Position numbers and translations under genes: made by a program. The notes beneath the pieces are model-generated. The model searched no databases, was not told the DNA's origin, and saw only the letters and a list, made by a program, of their open reading frames with translations. A stretch of DNA of 64,000 bases from Nitrosomonas sp. (lineage in GTDB: Bacteria > Pseudomonadota > Gammaproteobacteria > Burkholderiales > Nitrosomonadaceae): positions 1 through 64,000 of the forward strand of contig JAHBZZ010000013.1 of assembly GCA_019635215.1 (NCBI GenBank). Reading direction: 5' to 3'. This document shows, piece after piece, positions 1-9,488 of the stretch. Position 1 is the first letter of the stretch. Every line of letters starts with the position of its first letter.

Positions 1-77
1 ATTCAAACAATCACAACAATACGCAACATGCATTTCAGGATGCCGCCGTCCGGCGGGGTCGGCAGGAGGATTCACAT

Positions 78-1673
78 ATAACACAACAGGCCGTTATTTA
101 TTGCCGCGTTTCCAGTCCTAAGCAAGTGACCGAAGGGCACGGGCTTGCCAGTCAAGAAACGCGCTGCCGCGAATATGCCAAGCATAAAGGTTATGACGTG
201 ATTGACGTATTTCGCGATGAAGGGCTGTCCGGCAAGCTGATGGATCGTCCGAACATGAAAGCGATGCTGTCCTACATTAAGAAACGCAAGGCCGATAAGC
301 CAATTGTCATTATTGACGATATCAGCCGCTTGGCACGCGATATCGAAACGCATATCCATCTGCGTACCGCGATTACTGATGCGGGCGGCAAGCTGGAAAG
401 TCCGTCGATTGAGTTCGGTGATGATTCCGACAGTCGTTTGGTCGAACATTTATTAGCCTCTGTTGCAGCCCATCAGTGCGAGAAAAATGCCGAGCAGGTA
501 TATAACCGAATGCGTGCACGGATGATGGGCGGTTATTCGGTCTTTAACGCACCACCCGGCTATCGCTATGGCAAGGTACGTAATCATGGAAAATTATTAG
601 TACGGGATGAACCCTGCGCATCTGTTATTGCCGATGTACTGGAAGGGTTTGCTTACAGGCGTTTTGAATCACAAAGCGAGATTAAAAGATTTCTTGATGC
701 TTCCCCACATTTTCCTAAAAATGGGCAAGGTGTTGTTCACTTGCAGAAAGTCAAAGATTTACTCACTCGTGTTCTATATGCCGGATATCTCGACAAGCCT
801 GAATGGGGTATTCATCTGGTCAAGGGACATCACGAACCGTTGATCAGTTTTGAAACATATCAAAAAATACAAGAACGCCTAAACGGAAAAGCAAAAGCAC
901 CTGTACGCAAGGACATTAGTGATGACTTTCCGTTGCGTGGGTTTGTCGCCTGCGATTCTTGCGGCGCACCCATGACATCCTGTTGGTCGCGGGGAAGAAC
1001 CGGCCTATATCCCTATTATTTATGCCACCGTAAAGGATGCGCTTTACAGAAAAAATCTATTCGTAAGGAAAAAATTGAGAGTGATTTTGAAAAACTACTA
1101 GGCAACATGAAACCGTCAAAAGAACTTATTCTTCTGGCGGCAGATATTTTCACCAACCTGTGGAATGAAAAACGCGAAACGGTAAAGATGGAGGCTGAAC
1201 ATTTTAGACAAAATATTCTACAGATCGAGCGTAAGACAGAACAGTTTCTTGACCGCATCACGGAAACAGACAACCAAACATTGATTACAACTTACGAGAA
1301 AAAAATCCGAAAATTGGAGGAAGAAAAAATTATTCTGGATGAAAACATAGCAAAATGCGGTCGTCCGCTGCAATCTTTTGACGAAACCTTTCGAACCGCA
1401 CTCAGTTTTCTCTCAAACCCACAGAAACTATGGGCCTCCGACAGGCTAGAGTACAAAAGAATAGTATTAAAACTTGCGTTTAGTGAGCCAATTCGATATT
1501 GCAAAAATACTGGTTTTCGAACCGCCGCTAAGTCGCTACCATTCTCGCTTTTAGAGGGGATTAGCACCCCGAAGTATGAAATGGTAGGCGCGACTGGATT
1601 CGAACCAACGACCCCCACCATGTCAAGGTGGTGCTCTAACCAACTGAGCTACGCGCCTGTGCGATATCTGTAA
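78..1673 (+). CDS. Serine site-specific recombinase of a tRNA-Val genomic island
   Basis: A large serine recombinase that probably integrates and excises the island to its left. The resolvase domain comes first: the nucleophile motif YCRVSS is encoded at about 99-116, followed by GHGLASQETRC and the IIDDISRLARD segment. A recombinase domain and a zinc-ribbon (CDSCGAPM, then YYLCHRKGC) follow, and then a coiled coil. The first ordinary start is GTG at 126, but that would remove the catalytic serine. The frame is open upstream, and a GGAGG at 65-69 sits 8 bases before an in-frame ATA at 78, which would give MTQQAVIYCRVSS. I therefore place the start at 78, either as a rare ATA start or as an ATG lost by mutation. 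The last ~30 codons are the antisense of the tRNA-Val gene. The family is clear; whether the gene is active is uncertain. Confidence 0.8.
   Translation: MTQQAVIYCRVSSPKQVTEGHGLASQETRCREYAKHKGYDVIDVFRDEGLSGKLMDRPNMKAMLSYIKKRKADKPIVIIDDISRLARDIETHIHLRTAITDAGGKLESPSIEFGDDSDSRLVEHLLASVAAHQCEKNAEQVYNRMRARMMGGYSVFNAPPGYRYGKVRNHGKLLVRDEPCASVIADVLEGFAYRRFESQSEIKRFLDASPHFPKNGQGVVHLQKVKDLLTRVLYAGYLDKPEWGIHLVKGHHEPLISFETYQKIQERLNGKAKAPVRKDISDDFPLRGFVACDSCGAPMTSCWSRGRTGLYPYYLCHRKGCALQKKSIRKEKIESDFEKLLGNMKPSKELILLAADIFTNLWNEKRETVKMEAEHFRQNILQIERKTEQFLDRITETDNQTLITTYEKKIRKLEEEKIILDENIAKCGRPLQSFDETFRTALSFLSNPQKLWASDRLEYKRIVLKLAFSEPIRYCKNTGFRTAAKSLPFSLLEGISTPKYEMVGATGFEPTTPTMSRWCSNQLSYAPVRYL
1582..1658 (-). 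tRNA. tRNA-Val(GAC)
   Basis: A complete 77-nt cloverleaf on the minus strand. Acceptor arm AGGCGCG pairs with CGCGCCT, the D arm contains AGCTCAGTTGGTTAGAGC, and the anticodon stem CCACC/GGTGG encloses TTGACAT, giving anticodon GAC. The T arm reads GGTTCGAATCC and CCA is encoded at 1584-1582. The 3' half lies under the end of the recombinase frame, so this tRNA is the likely attachment site of the island to its left. Confidence 0.95.
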
Positions 1674-1692
1674 TAGATATGCGAAAGCGCAG

Positions 1693-1721
1693 ATTCTATC
1701 TGAAACGCATTCAAGGCACAA
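1693..1721 (-). promoter_or_regulatory. Likely sigma-70 promoter of tRNA-Val
   Basis: On the minus strand a TTGTGC box (1721-1716) is separated by 17 bases from TAGAAT (1698-1693), about 35 bases before the tRNA 5' end. The position and spacing fit a tRNA promoter. It is predicted from sequence only. Confidence 0.5.
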
Positions 1722-1782
1722 ATTAATTTAATTATTTTCAGTATCCCCAGAAACAGATACGATAGCAAACGCATCGAAAATT

Positions 1783-2727
1783 ATGGCACCAAATGCAACT
1801 ATAGCTTATATCAGCCACTCCGAATGCCTTGAACACAGTATGGGGCCGTATCATCCAGAGTGCCCGCAACGGATAACAGTCATACAAGAAGCGCTGGAAG
1901 CAGCGGATATATTCACAAAACTGCAGTACTACGATGCGCCGCTGGTCTGCGATAGGCAACTGAGCCGTATTCATCCACCGGAATATATTGCCGCCATCCG
2001 CAGCACTGCTCCGCAATCGGGCCTACAGTTTCTTGACCCGGATACCGCTATGAATCCATATACCCTGAATGCCGCGCTGCGTGCTGCAGGAGCGGTCGTC
2101 CGGGCTGTCGATCTGATCATGGCGTACGAGGCAAACAACGTTTTTTGCGCAGTGCGCCCACCGGGCCACCACGCGGAATCATCACGTGCAATGGGATTCT
2201 GTATATTTAACAATGTCGCTGTCGGTGTTGCGCATGCATTAGAGCAACATGGTTTAAAGCGGGCCGCCATACTCGATTTTGACGTGCATCACGGCAATGG
2301 CACCGAGGCAATCTTTGGTAACAATCCGCAAGTTTTGTTATGTTCGACGTTCCAACATCCGTTTTATCCCCACTGCGGCACTGACCACCGTAACCGCAAC
2401 TGTATCAACGTACCGTTGGCAGCGGGTTCCGACGGCACGGTTTTCCGCAAAGCGGTTATGGATTACTGGTTTCCTGCTGTTGACCACTTTCAACCGGAAA
2501 TTATTTTTATTTCAGCCGGGTTCGATGCGCACCGTGAAGATGACATGGCGAATTTAAAATTTGATGATGCGGACTATGTCTGGATTACGCAGCAAATAAA
2601 GCTATGGGCGGAAAAGCATGCACAAGGACGTATTGTTTCTGTGCTTGAAGGCGGTTATTCACTTAAAGCATTAGGCCGCTGCGTCGCGCAGCATATCGGT
2701 GTGCTGATGGATCCCGTTGGCAGTTGA
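1783..2727 (+). CDS. Histone deacetylase / acetylpolyamine-amidohydrolase family protein
   Basis: A 314-residue zinc hydrolase of the arginase/deacetylase fold, the usual length for bacterial HDAC-like enzymes. The diagnostic motifs are present: HPECPQR near the N-terminus, RPPGHHAE, GFCIFNNVAVG, the zinc ligands in DFDVHHGNGT, and FISAGFDAH followed by LEGGYS near the C-terminus. Such enzymes remove acetyl or other acyl groups from lysine or small amines. The substrate cannot be read from the sequence. The gene stands alone, divergent from tRNA-Val, and starts at ATG 1783 without a strong ribosome site. No signal peptide is seen, so it should be cytoplasmic. Confidence 0.88.
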   Translation: MAPNATIAYISHSECLEHSMGPYHPECPQRITVIQEALEAADIFTKLQYYDAPLVCDRQLSRIHPPEYIAAIRSTAPQSGLQFLDPDTAMNPYTLNAALRAAGAVVRAVDLIMAYEANNVFCAVRPPGHHAESSRAMGFCIFNNVAVGVAHALEQHGLKRAAILDFDVHHGNGTEAIFGNNPQVLLCSTFQHPFYPHCGTDHRNRNCINVPLAAGSDGTVFRKAVMDYWFPAVDHFQPEIIFISAGFDAHREDDMANLKFDDADYVWITQQIKLWAEKHAQGRIVSVLEGGYSLKALGRCVAQHIGVLMDPVGS

Positions 2728-2740
2728 ACAGTTAAGTTAC

Positions 2741-2807
2741 CTCCGGCAGAGCCGGAGCTTATTGCTTGAGCCCCTCAAAAGGGCTGTTTGTTAGCCGCTA
2801 AAGCGGC
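2741..2807. repeat. Three consecutive short hairpins
   Basis: Directly after the HDAC-like gene come three inverted repeats in 67 bases: CTCCGGC/GCCGGAG (2741-2757), AGCCC/GGGCT (2769-2785, followed by GTTTGTT) and GCCGCTA/AAGCGGC (2794-2807). One or more may terminate transcription, although none has a long T tract. They could also belong to the edge of the neighbouring IS remnant. Confidence 0.5.
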
Positions 2808-2841
2808 GTGTCTATATCTAACCTGAGTTCGGGATAAGCCT

Positions 2842-3066
2842 TCAAGCCTCGGCTAAACAATTGATCTTGGTTAGTTTCAAGGTTGGTTTATTATCAGACA
2901 AACAGTAGGCCACGATACCAGCCATCAGATTGACGAGGAAATTGAATGGAGAACGATGGCGGGTGTGCTCGATCTGGCAAAGGTTCTTCAATTCGTCAAA
3001 GACCGTCTCGATCAGAGAGCGTCGGCGCAGAATGGCTTTTTCGAATTCAGTACGGGGTACGGTCCA
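2842..3066 (-). pseudogene. IS982-family transposase, C-terminal fragment
   Basis: Translating the minus strand from about 3066 to the TGA at 2844-2842 gives a 74-residue stretch with SLIETVFDELKNLCQIEHTR followed by HRSPFNFLVNLMAGIVAYC. This is the conserved C-terminal segment of IS982-type DDE transposases. Upstream, the frame meets a stop at once and no start exists, so only about a quarter of the gene remains. The sequence CTTATCCCGAACTCAGGTTA (minus strand, 2838-2819) just beyond the stop may be the element's terminal inverted repeat. The fragment ends a few bases before the metZ stop codon. Confidence 0.75.
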
Positions 3067-3087
3067 GTAAAATCAATTGACATTTCT

Positions 3088-4272
3088 TCAATGCGATTTA
3101 TCCAATCCTCTCGACAGATCCGATTGGATATCCTCGACAGCTTCCAGCCCGACAGCAATGCGTAACAGGCCATCGCTTATCCCGGCCGCATCACGCGCCT
3201 CTTGGTTGATACGTCCATGCGTAGTTGTGGCGGGATGTGTCAGTGTCGTCTTGGCGTCACCGAGATTGGCCGTAATCGAGACCAGGCGCGTTTCATCAAT
3301 AACGCGCCAGGCGGCATCCCTACCACCTTTCACTTCGAATGTTACGATACCGCCACCGGAAATCTGCTGCCGTCCGGCCAATTCGAATTGCGGATGCGAC
3401 AGCAAGCCGGGATAGAAAACACGATTGACATTAGGATGGGATTCCAGCCATTGCGCGATATGCAGCGCATTTTTTGAATGGGCTTCTACACGCACTTTAA
3501 GCGTTTCCAGGCCTTTCAGGATGATCCAGGCATTAAATGCACTTAACGTCGGGCCAGCTGTACGCAGAAAGCCATAAACACCACCTTCCATCATCAGATC
3601 ACGGTTACCCAGGATAGCGCCACCGAGTACCCTGCCCTGACCATCCAGATATTTGGTCGCAGAGTGAATAACGATATCCGCACCGAGTTCCAATGGTTTT
3701 TGCAGTATTGGCGTACAGAAACAGTTATCGACAACCAGAAAAGCGCCTGCTTTCCGCGAAATTTGCGCAAGTGCTGCGATATCCGAAATTTCAGTTAATG
3801 GATTGGAAGGTGTTTCCAGAAAAAACATTCGGGTATTCGGCCTGATAGCATCTTCCCAACTGTGTATATCAGTTGCCGGTACAAATGTTGTTTCAATATT
3901 AAATTTTTTGAGTATGGTATTAAACAGATTTACAGTAGCGCCGAACAGGCTCTGTGAAGCAATGATATGATCACCGGCGGATAACAGGCCCATGACACAA
4001 GCTAGAATCGCGGACATGCCTGAAGCAGTCGCCACGCAGGTTTCGGCACCTTCCAGTGCAGCCAGACGTTCCTCCATGGCCGTAACAGTCGGATTGGTGA
4101 AACGTGAATAGATATTGCCGCTTTCTTCTCCGGAGAAACGCGCCGCAGCCTGCGCGGCACTATCGAAAACGAAGCTTGATGTCAGATAAATCGCTTCGGA
4201 ATGTTCATTAAACTGGCTACGGTGAATGCCTGTACGTAGCGCCAGTGTTTCTGGCTTGAGTTGATCCGTCAT
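3088..4272 (-). CDS. metZ: O-succinylhomoserine sulfhydrylase
   Basis: A 394-residue PLP enzyme of the Cys/Met metabolism family that makes homocysteine from O-succinylhomoserine and sulfide. The PLP lysine lies in HSATKYLDGQGRVLGG, and the YSRFTNPT and ASGMSAI segments of the family are present. MetZ, rather than cystathionine gamma-synthase, is favoured by the LDGQGRVLGGAI motif and by its position directly after purF, an arrangement seen in many betaproteobacteria and pseudomonads. It starts at ATG 4272, about 60 bases after purF, and is probably cotranscribed. Its 3' end abuts the IS982 remnant, but the C-terminus appears complete. Confidence 0.93.
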   Translation of the reverse strand: MTDQLKPETLALRTGIHRSQFNEHSEAIYLTSSFVFDSAAQAAARFSGEESGNIYSRFTNPTVTAMEERLAALEGAETCVATASGMSAILACVMGLLSAGDHIIASQSLFGATVNLFNTILKKFNIETTFVPATDIHSWEDAIRPNTRMFFLETPSNPLTEISDIAALAQISRKAGAFLVVDNCFCTPILQKPLELGADIVIHSATKYLDGQGRVLGGAILGNRDLMMEGGVYGFLRTAGPTLSAFNAWIILKGLETLKVRVEAHSKNALHIAQWLESHPNVNRVFYPGLLSHPQFELAGRQQISGGGIVTFEVKGGRDAAWRVIDETRLVSITANLGDAKTTLTHPATTTHGRINQEARDAAGISDGLLRIAVGLEAVEDIQSDLSRGLDKSH

Positions 4273-4331
4273 TTAGAATGATCCTTTAAACATATACAAA
4301 ACATGTCTTTTAAGTAAAAAAATAATGACAG

Positions 4332-5852
4332 TTACTCGGATACGGCAAGGCTTAAATCCAGCCGAGTTCTGGAACCGGACTGACTTTCCGCATGCTCGGC
4401 GTGTCTTCGTGCCTCCAATGCGTTCAGGTATTCGAATGTTATCGTGCCGGTAATATAGTTGCCATTAAAACAGGATGTCTCAAAACGGGTCAATGCCGGA
4501 TTGGCTTTTGACACCGATTGTGTCAAGGCATTCAGATCCTGGAAAACCAGATAATCCGCACTGATTTCATGGCATATTTCGTCCGGATCACGCTCCGTTG
4601 CAATCAATTCCTGCCGTGTCGGCATATCAATACCGTAGACATTCGGGAAACGTACCGGAGGAGAAGCCGATGCAAAATAAATCTTATTGGCACCGGCATC
4701 TCGTGCCATCTGTACAATTTCACGGCTGGTTGTGCCACGTACAATCGAATCATCAACCAGCAAGACATTTTTTCCCTTGAATTCGATGCTCATGGCATTG
4801 AGTTTCTGGCGAACGGATTTTCTGCGCTGCTGCTGTCCGGGCATAATGAATGTTCTTCCGACATAGCGATTCTTGACAAACCCTTCACGAAACTTGATAC
4901 CCAGATGATTTGCCAATTGCAAAGCGCTTGGCCGGCTGGATTCGGGTATTGGAATAACCACATCGATATCCAAATGCTGCATATTTTGCTTGATTTTCTC
5001 GGCCAGTGATTCACCCATGTTTAATCGTGTTTCATAGACTGAAACGCCGTCAATCATTGAATCCGGACGAGCCAAGTACACATATTCAAAAATACAGGGA
5101 TTTAAAGTTGTCCGTTCAGCGCATTGCTTATTGTGAAAATGCCCCGCTTCATCAATAAAAATGGCTTCCCCCGGCGCAACGTCGCGAATAAGCTTGAATC
5201 CCAGTGTATCCAGCGCAACACTCTCGGAGGCGACCATGTATTCTTCCCCCTGGTCGGTTTCAATGGATCCGAATACCAGCGGCCTAATACCGAAAGGATC
5301 GCGAAACGCCAACAGCCCATATCCTGCGATCATGGCGACGACGGCATAAGCGCCCTGGCAGCGTTTATGAACACCCGAAACCGCTCGGAATATGATATCC
5401 GGATCAAGATGGCAATTCCGCGTACTTTCCTGTAGTTCATGCGCCAATACATTCAAAAGGACTTCAGAATCAGAATGCGTATTCACATGTCGCAAATCGG
5501 TGCGGAATAACTCCTGATTCAATTGTTCGGCATTTGTAAGATTTCCGTTATGACCCAGTACAATGCCAAAAGGTGAGTTAACGTAAAACGGCTGCGCTTC
5601 AGCGGGGGACCGGGACGATCCAGCTGTCGGATAACGTACATGACCTATTCCCATATTGCCCAGTAATGCGCGCATATTGCGTGTACGAAAAACATCCCGC
5701 ACCATACCCAGGCCTTTATGCATGTGAAAGGTGCTCCCCTGCGCCGTTACGATGCCGCCGGCATCCTGTCCGCGGTGTTGTAGCATAAGTAAACCATCAT
5801 AAAGCAACTGATTTGCAGGCGATTTAGCAACGATGCCGAGTATTCCGCACAT
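4332..5852 (-). CDS. purF: Amidophosphoribosyltransferase
   Basis: The first committed enzyme of purine synthesis, 506 residues, which makes 5-phosphoribosylamine from PRPP and glutamine. The N-terminal Ntn glutaminase begins MCGILGIV, with Cys2 as nucleophile after Met removal, and contains GHVRYPTAG and GHNGNLTN. The C-terminal phosphoribosyltransferase domain has the PRPP loop [14 protein letters not shown]. The length is typical. The gene follows cvpA by 17 bases, the classical cvpA-purF operon, and precedes metZ. Confidence 0.97.
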   Translation of the reverse strand: MCGILGIVAKSPANQLLYDGLLMLQHRGQDAGGIVTAQGSTFHMHKGLGMVRDVFRTRNMRALLGNMGIGHVRYPTAGSSRSPAEAQPFYVNSPFGIVLGHNGNLTNAEQLNQELFRTDLRHVNTHSDSEVLLNVLAHELQESTRNCHLDPDIIFRAVSGVHKRCQGAYAVVAMIAGYGLLAFRDPFGIRPLVFGSIETDQGEEYMVASESVALDTLGFKLIRDVAPGEAIFIDEAGHFHNKQCAERTTLNPCIFEYVYLARPDSMIDGVSVYETRLNMGESLAEKIKQNMQHLDIDVVIPIPESSRPSALQLANHLGIKFREGFVKNRYVGRTFIMPGQQQRRKSVRQKLNAMSIEFKGKNVLLVDDSIVRGTTSREIVQMARDAGANKIYFASASPPVRFPNVYGIDMPTRQELIATERDPDEICHEISADYLVFQDLNALTQSVSKANPALTRFETSCFNGNYITGTITFEYLNALEARRHAEHAESQSGSRTRLDLSLAVSE

Positions 5853-5869
5853 ATCGATACTCCGTAGAC

Positions 5870-6436
5870 TTAAGCGGGATGGTAAAGAAACAATGTTTCT
5901 GTGAATGTATGTATTGATTGCTGTAAAAGCTGCACGGGCTTATCTGCTTTATCATAACTGATATATTTCGACAGTTCGTCTGGCAGCCAGGGCACGACTT
6001 GTTTGGCCATTAATTCCAATGATTCGCTGAGCATCGCCTGCCGCCATAATGGCTGTTGCGGTAATGCTGTAAGTCCCGCTATCAAAACCAACGCCAAAAC
6101 GATAATCAGTGCGCGCGCAAATCCAAAAACAGCGCCAAGCAGACGATCTATAAAACCTAATCCTACGTTCTTAATCAATGAATTAAGCAGCATGGTGATA
6201 AGTGTGACAATAAGCAGTGTTCCAATGAAGACCAAAACAAAAGCAGCCACAATACGCAAAGAGCCACCGATTTCAGATGGCACAAAGGGTTCGAAATCGG
6301 CCGCATATGTGCCTGCTGCTATAAACGCCACAACCCACCCTGCAATTGACAATACCTCACGAACAATGCCGCGTATGATACTTAAGACAATCGATATAAA
6401 AAAAATAACTAATACAACATAATCGAATATGGTCAT
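5870..6436 (-). CDS. cvpA: CvpA family inner-membrane protein
   Basis: A 188-residue protein with four hydrophobic helices starting at the N-terminus ([20 protein letters not shown], then segments near residues 28-45, 62-86 and 100-120). It matches the CvpA/colicin V production family, whose biochemical role is unclear and which is linked to envelope stress. The position immediately upstream of purF is the conserved arrangement. The start at ATG 6436 is the only one that keeps the first helix. Confidence 0.9.
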   Translation of the reverse strand: MTIFDYVVLVIFFISIVLSIIRGIVREVLSIAGWVVAFIAAGTYAADFEPFVPSEIGGSLRIVAAFVLVFIGTLLIVTLITMLLNSLIKNVGLGFIDRLLGAVFGFARALIIVLALVLIAGLTALPQQPLWRQAMLSESLELMAKQVVPWLPDELSKYISYDKADKPVQLLQQSIHTFTETLFLYHPA

Positions 6437-6475
6437 TGACTAAAACAGTGCAAAAAAATACAACTCAAGCCTTAT

Positions 6476-7225
6476 TTATTGCGATGTTACGACACCGTCC
6501 TGTCCAACCCTACGGAGTTTCTCCAATTCGGCCTGTGCGGCGGAACGGTTTGCAAACGGACCAATACGAACACGAGTCATCACATTGCCATTGATCACCA
6601 GTGTCTCGGTAAATGCATTAAAACCTTTCGACATAAGTGCACTTTGCTGCTGTTGTGCTTTCGTCTGATCCGAAAAAGCACCGAGCTGCACGACATATGT
6701 ACCTGCCTGCTGGACAGGCGCTTGTCTTTCAGTTGAGATTGCGGCTGGCGGTGGCGCGGCCTCGATTGTAGGCTGCCTTACAATCGGAGTTGTCTGTATC
6801 GTCGGCACTGTCTGTGTTGTCTGCGCTCTTTCAAACCGCGGTTTAATGCCAGGAATAGGAATATGCCTTTTATGAACAGCATTCTCCGGACGCTGAATCA
6901 GCGATTCTCCTTGTTGTTCGAACGGTTGTGGTATATCGGAAAAAGCAGACGGTGATTCTGCTGAAAATTCCATTTGATCGACATGTTCAGGCGTGGTATT
7001 TCTTAAAACATTATCAGGCGGAACGGTCAAAGGCGAAATTTCGGTAATGGCATCTTTAGGAAAGAGATGTATATCGATTTCATGTGTTTCCGTATCAGGC
7101 TTGGGTTCATCGAATATCATCGGCAGGATAATCACTGCAACCATTACCAGCACAACCGCGCCCACCAAGCGTCTTCTGGCACGTTTTCTAAGTGATAACT
7201 CTTCTTCTGTGATATTTTTATTCAT
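6476..7225 (-). CDS. dedD: SPOR-domain protein, DedD-like
   Basis: A bitopic inner-membrane protein that should bind denuded septal peptidoglycan. A short cytoplasmic basic segment (RKRARRRL) precedes one transmembrane helix (VGAVVLVMVAVIILPMIF). A proline- and threonine-rich linker of about 130 residues leads to a C-terminal SPOR domain (GTYVVQLGAFSDQTKAQQQQ ... TRVRIGPFANRSAAQAELEK). I chose ATG 7225 (MNKNITEEEL). Another ATG at 7243 forms a TAATG overlap with the folC stop and would add six residues, and translational coupling makes that start also possible. The folC-dedD-cvpA-purF order matches E. coli and many proteobacteria. Confidence 0.88.
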   Translation of the reverse strand: MNKNITEEELSLRKRARRRLVGAVVLVMVAVIILPMIFDEPKPDTETHEIDIHLFPKDAITEISPLTVPPDNVLRNTTPEHVDQMEFSAESPSAFSDIPQPFEQQGESLIQRPENAVHKRHIPIPGIKPRFERAQTTQTVPTIQTTPIVRQPTIEAAPPPAAISTERQAPVQQAGTYVVQLGAFSDQTKAQQQQSALMSKGFNAFTETLVINGNVMTRVRIGPFANRSAAQAELEKLRRVGQDGVVTSQ

Positions 7226-7242
7226 TGATAAATATCCAAGCA

Positions 7243-8547
7243 TTACTGACAGCTCTTTCTTTCCAGATACTGCAGCACTGCACCGACAGTATGGAAAGAC
7301 CCCACGACGCAAATTCTATCATTTTTAGCGGCCTGCTTACAGGCATATATGTAAGCTGTTTCAGCATTGTCAAATTCATGAATGGGGTGATTTTCCCGTG
7401 TTATCCCCAACTTGTAAAGATTGAGCAGCAACTCATGCACACTTGCACCCCGGGGTAATTGAATAGGTGCAATCAGCCAGATATCGATATCATCTTTAAG
7501 TGCTTTTATGACGCTGGAAATATCCTTATCATGCAGCATGGCAAAGACCGCGAAAGTTTTTCCATCCGTATTTCCCCGCTTCGCTAATTTCAGATTGGCT
7601 GCAAAAACTGCTGCGGCAGCCGGATTATGCGCCACATCCAGGATAACCATGGGTTGTGTGGACCATACTTGGAAACGCCCGCGCAAAGTGACATTGATCA
7701 GGCCCTGGCGGATTGATTGCATGCTGACTGGCAGGTGATCACTCAGTGCATCAAGTGCCGCCAGGCATGCACTGGCATTGATTAACTGATTGGCACCCCG
7801 CAATGCAGGCAGAGGTAAAGCACTTCGTTTTCCCTTCCTACTCCAGAAATCCCAGTGATCCACATCCGCATTAAAACCAAAATCCTGATTCAATTGAATC
7901 AGCTGAGCACCAATTGTCTGTGCATATTGAAGTACAGTTATAGGTGTGTTTGCATCTGAACAGATCGCCGGCTTATCAGTTCTAAATATCCCCGCTTTTT
8001 CATAACCTATCGCTTCGCGCGAATCACCAAGATAATCCATGTGATCGAGCGCAACATTGGTCAAAACAGCACAATCAGGTTCAAAAACATTAACCGCATC
8101 AAGACGCCCTCCCAGCCCTACTTCAAGAATCGCCACATCGACCTGCCGTAATGCAAACAGATGCATTGCAGCCAGCGTGCCGAATTCAAAATAAGTCAGT
8201 GAAATACCGCACCTGTTTCTACTTTTATCGATGCGGTCGAAAGCCTCTGTAATAGACTGATTATCAATCGCTCTACCGTTGATCCGGATACGCTCGTTAT
8301 AATTTACAAGATGTGGGGAAGTGTAACATCCCACATGATAGCCGGCTGCGATCAATATTGATTCAAGCATGACGCAGACGGAACCTTTACCGTTCGTTCC
8401 TCCTACGGCTATTACCGGAAAATCGGGAGACAGCTTCATATCTGCGCGTACATATTCAATACGCTCCAGTCCCATTTCAATGGTTTTGGGATGCAGCTGT
8501 TCGAGATAAATCAACCAGTCCGAAAGCGAATCTAATTTATCGTTCAA
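7243..8547 (-). CDS. folC: Folylpolyglutamate / dihydrofolate synthase
   Basis: A 434-residue ATP-dependent ligase of the Mur-ligase type that adds glutamate to dihydropteroate and folates. The P-loop VIAVGGTNGKGSVC lies at about residues 45-58. The segments LEVGLGGRLDAVN and LTNVALDHMDYLG and the C-terminal VILDVAHNPAAA are family hallmarks. The start is TTG at 8547, since no ATG or GTG fits the family's N-terminus (SDWLIYLEQLHPKTIEMGLERI). It lies 50 bases after accD, the common accD-folC pairing. Confidence 0.95.
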   Translation of the reverse strand: MNDKLDSLSDWLIYLEQLHPKTIEMGLERIEYVRADMKLSPDFPVIAVGGTNGKGSVCVMLESILIAAGYHVGCYTSPHLVNYNERIRINGRAIDNQSITEAFDRIDKSRNRCGISLTYFEFGTLAAMHLFALRQVDVAILEVGLGGRLDAVNVFEPDCAVLTNVALDHMDYLGDSREAIGYEKAGIFRTDKPAICSDANTPITVLQYAQTIGAQLIQLNQDFGFNADVDHWDFWSRKGKRSALPLPALRGANQLINASACLAALDALSDHLPVSMQSIRQGLINVTLRGRFQVWSTQPMVILDVAHNPAAAAVFAANLKLAKRGNTDGKTFAVFAMLHDKDISSVIKALKDDIDIWLIAPIQLPRGASVHELLLNLYKLGITRENHPIHEFDNAETAYIYACKQAAKNDRICVVGSFHTVGAVLQYLERKSCQ

Positions 8548-8597
8548 AATTATATTCTTTAGTATGCGATGGACATGATCTGAAAAAAGATAGAAAA

Positions 8598-9476
8598 TTA
8601 TGCAGCAGTTGTCGCCGGGGCAGGAATGCGCATCAACAACGTGACTAAATTTGCAATTTTCTCACGCATTTTCCGGCGATCGATAATCATATCGATAGCG
8701 CCATGATCCAGCAGGAATTCCGCACGCTGAAAGCCATCCGGAAGTTTCTGGCGCACTGTCTGTTCGATAACACGGGGACCTGCAAAACCAATCAGTGCGC
8801 CCGGTTCAGCAACGACAACATCGCCGATAAATGCAAAACTCGCTGATACGCCCCCCATGGTCGGATCCGTTAGAACAGAAATAAAGGGTAATTTTTCTCG
8901 ACTGAGTCGCGTAAGGGCTGCGGATGTTTTGGCCATCTGCATCAGGGAAAAAAGCCCTTCCTGCATACGTGCCCCGCCACTTGCCGTAAAGCAAATAAAC
9001 GGCATCTGATATTTTATACTGGCATTGATGCCGCGAACAAATCGCTCCCCGACAACCGATCCCATCGATCCTCCCATAAAACCGAACTCAAATACCGCCA
9101 CAACAACGGGAATCGATAAGACGGTGCCTTGCATTACAACCAGAGAATCGTCTTCATCGACATTATGCTTCGCCTGTGTCAGACGATCCGCATAACGCTT
9201 ACTGTCTTTAAACTTCAACGGATCTGTAGGTAAGACTTCAACGCCGATTTCCCACTGGTTTCCTGGATCCAGAAAATAATCGATGCGTGTCCGGGCGGAT
9301 ATGCGATTGTGACAATCACATCTTGGACAGACATTCAGGTTTTTTACCAGGTCAGTGTAATAAAGCACAGCCTCACAGGAGCTGCATTTACTCCATAATC
9401 CCTCTGGCACAATTTTCTTTTCACCATTTTCTTTACGTTTAATTTTTGGCGGTATGATATTCTGGAACCAACTCAT
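8598..9476 (-). CDS. accD: Acetyl-CoA carboxylase carboxyltransferase subunit beta
   Basis: A 292-residue subunit of the carboxyltransferase that makes malonyl-CoA for fatty acid synthesis, acting with AccA. The four-cysteine zinc ribbon is at the N-terminus ([13 protein letters not shown] ... [11 protein letters not shown]), and the crotonase-fold core contains [11 protein letters not shown] and [16 protein letters not shown]. The length is normal. The gene lies 12 bases after trpA, the frequent trpA-accD-folC order in proteobacteria. Confidence 0.97.
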   Translation of the reverse strand: MSWFQNIIPPKIKRKENGEKKIVPEGLWSKCSSCEAVLYYTDLVKNLNVCPRCDCHNRISARTRIDYFLDPGNQWEIGVEVLPTDPLKFKDSKRYADRLTQAKHNVDEDDSLVVMQGTVLSIPVVVAVFEFGFMGGSMGSVVGERFVRGINASIKYQMPFICFTASGGARMQEGLFSLMQMAKTSAALTRLSREKLPFISVLTDPTMGGVSASFAFIGDVVVAEPGALIGFAGPRVIEQTVRQKLPDGFQRAEFLLDHGAIDMIIDRRKMREKIANLVTLLMRIPAPATTAA

Positions 9477-9488
9477 AAATGCATTACC

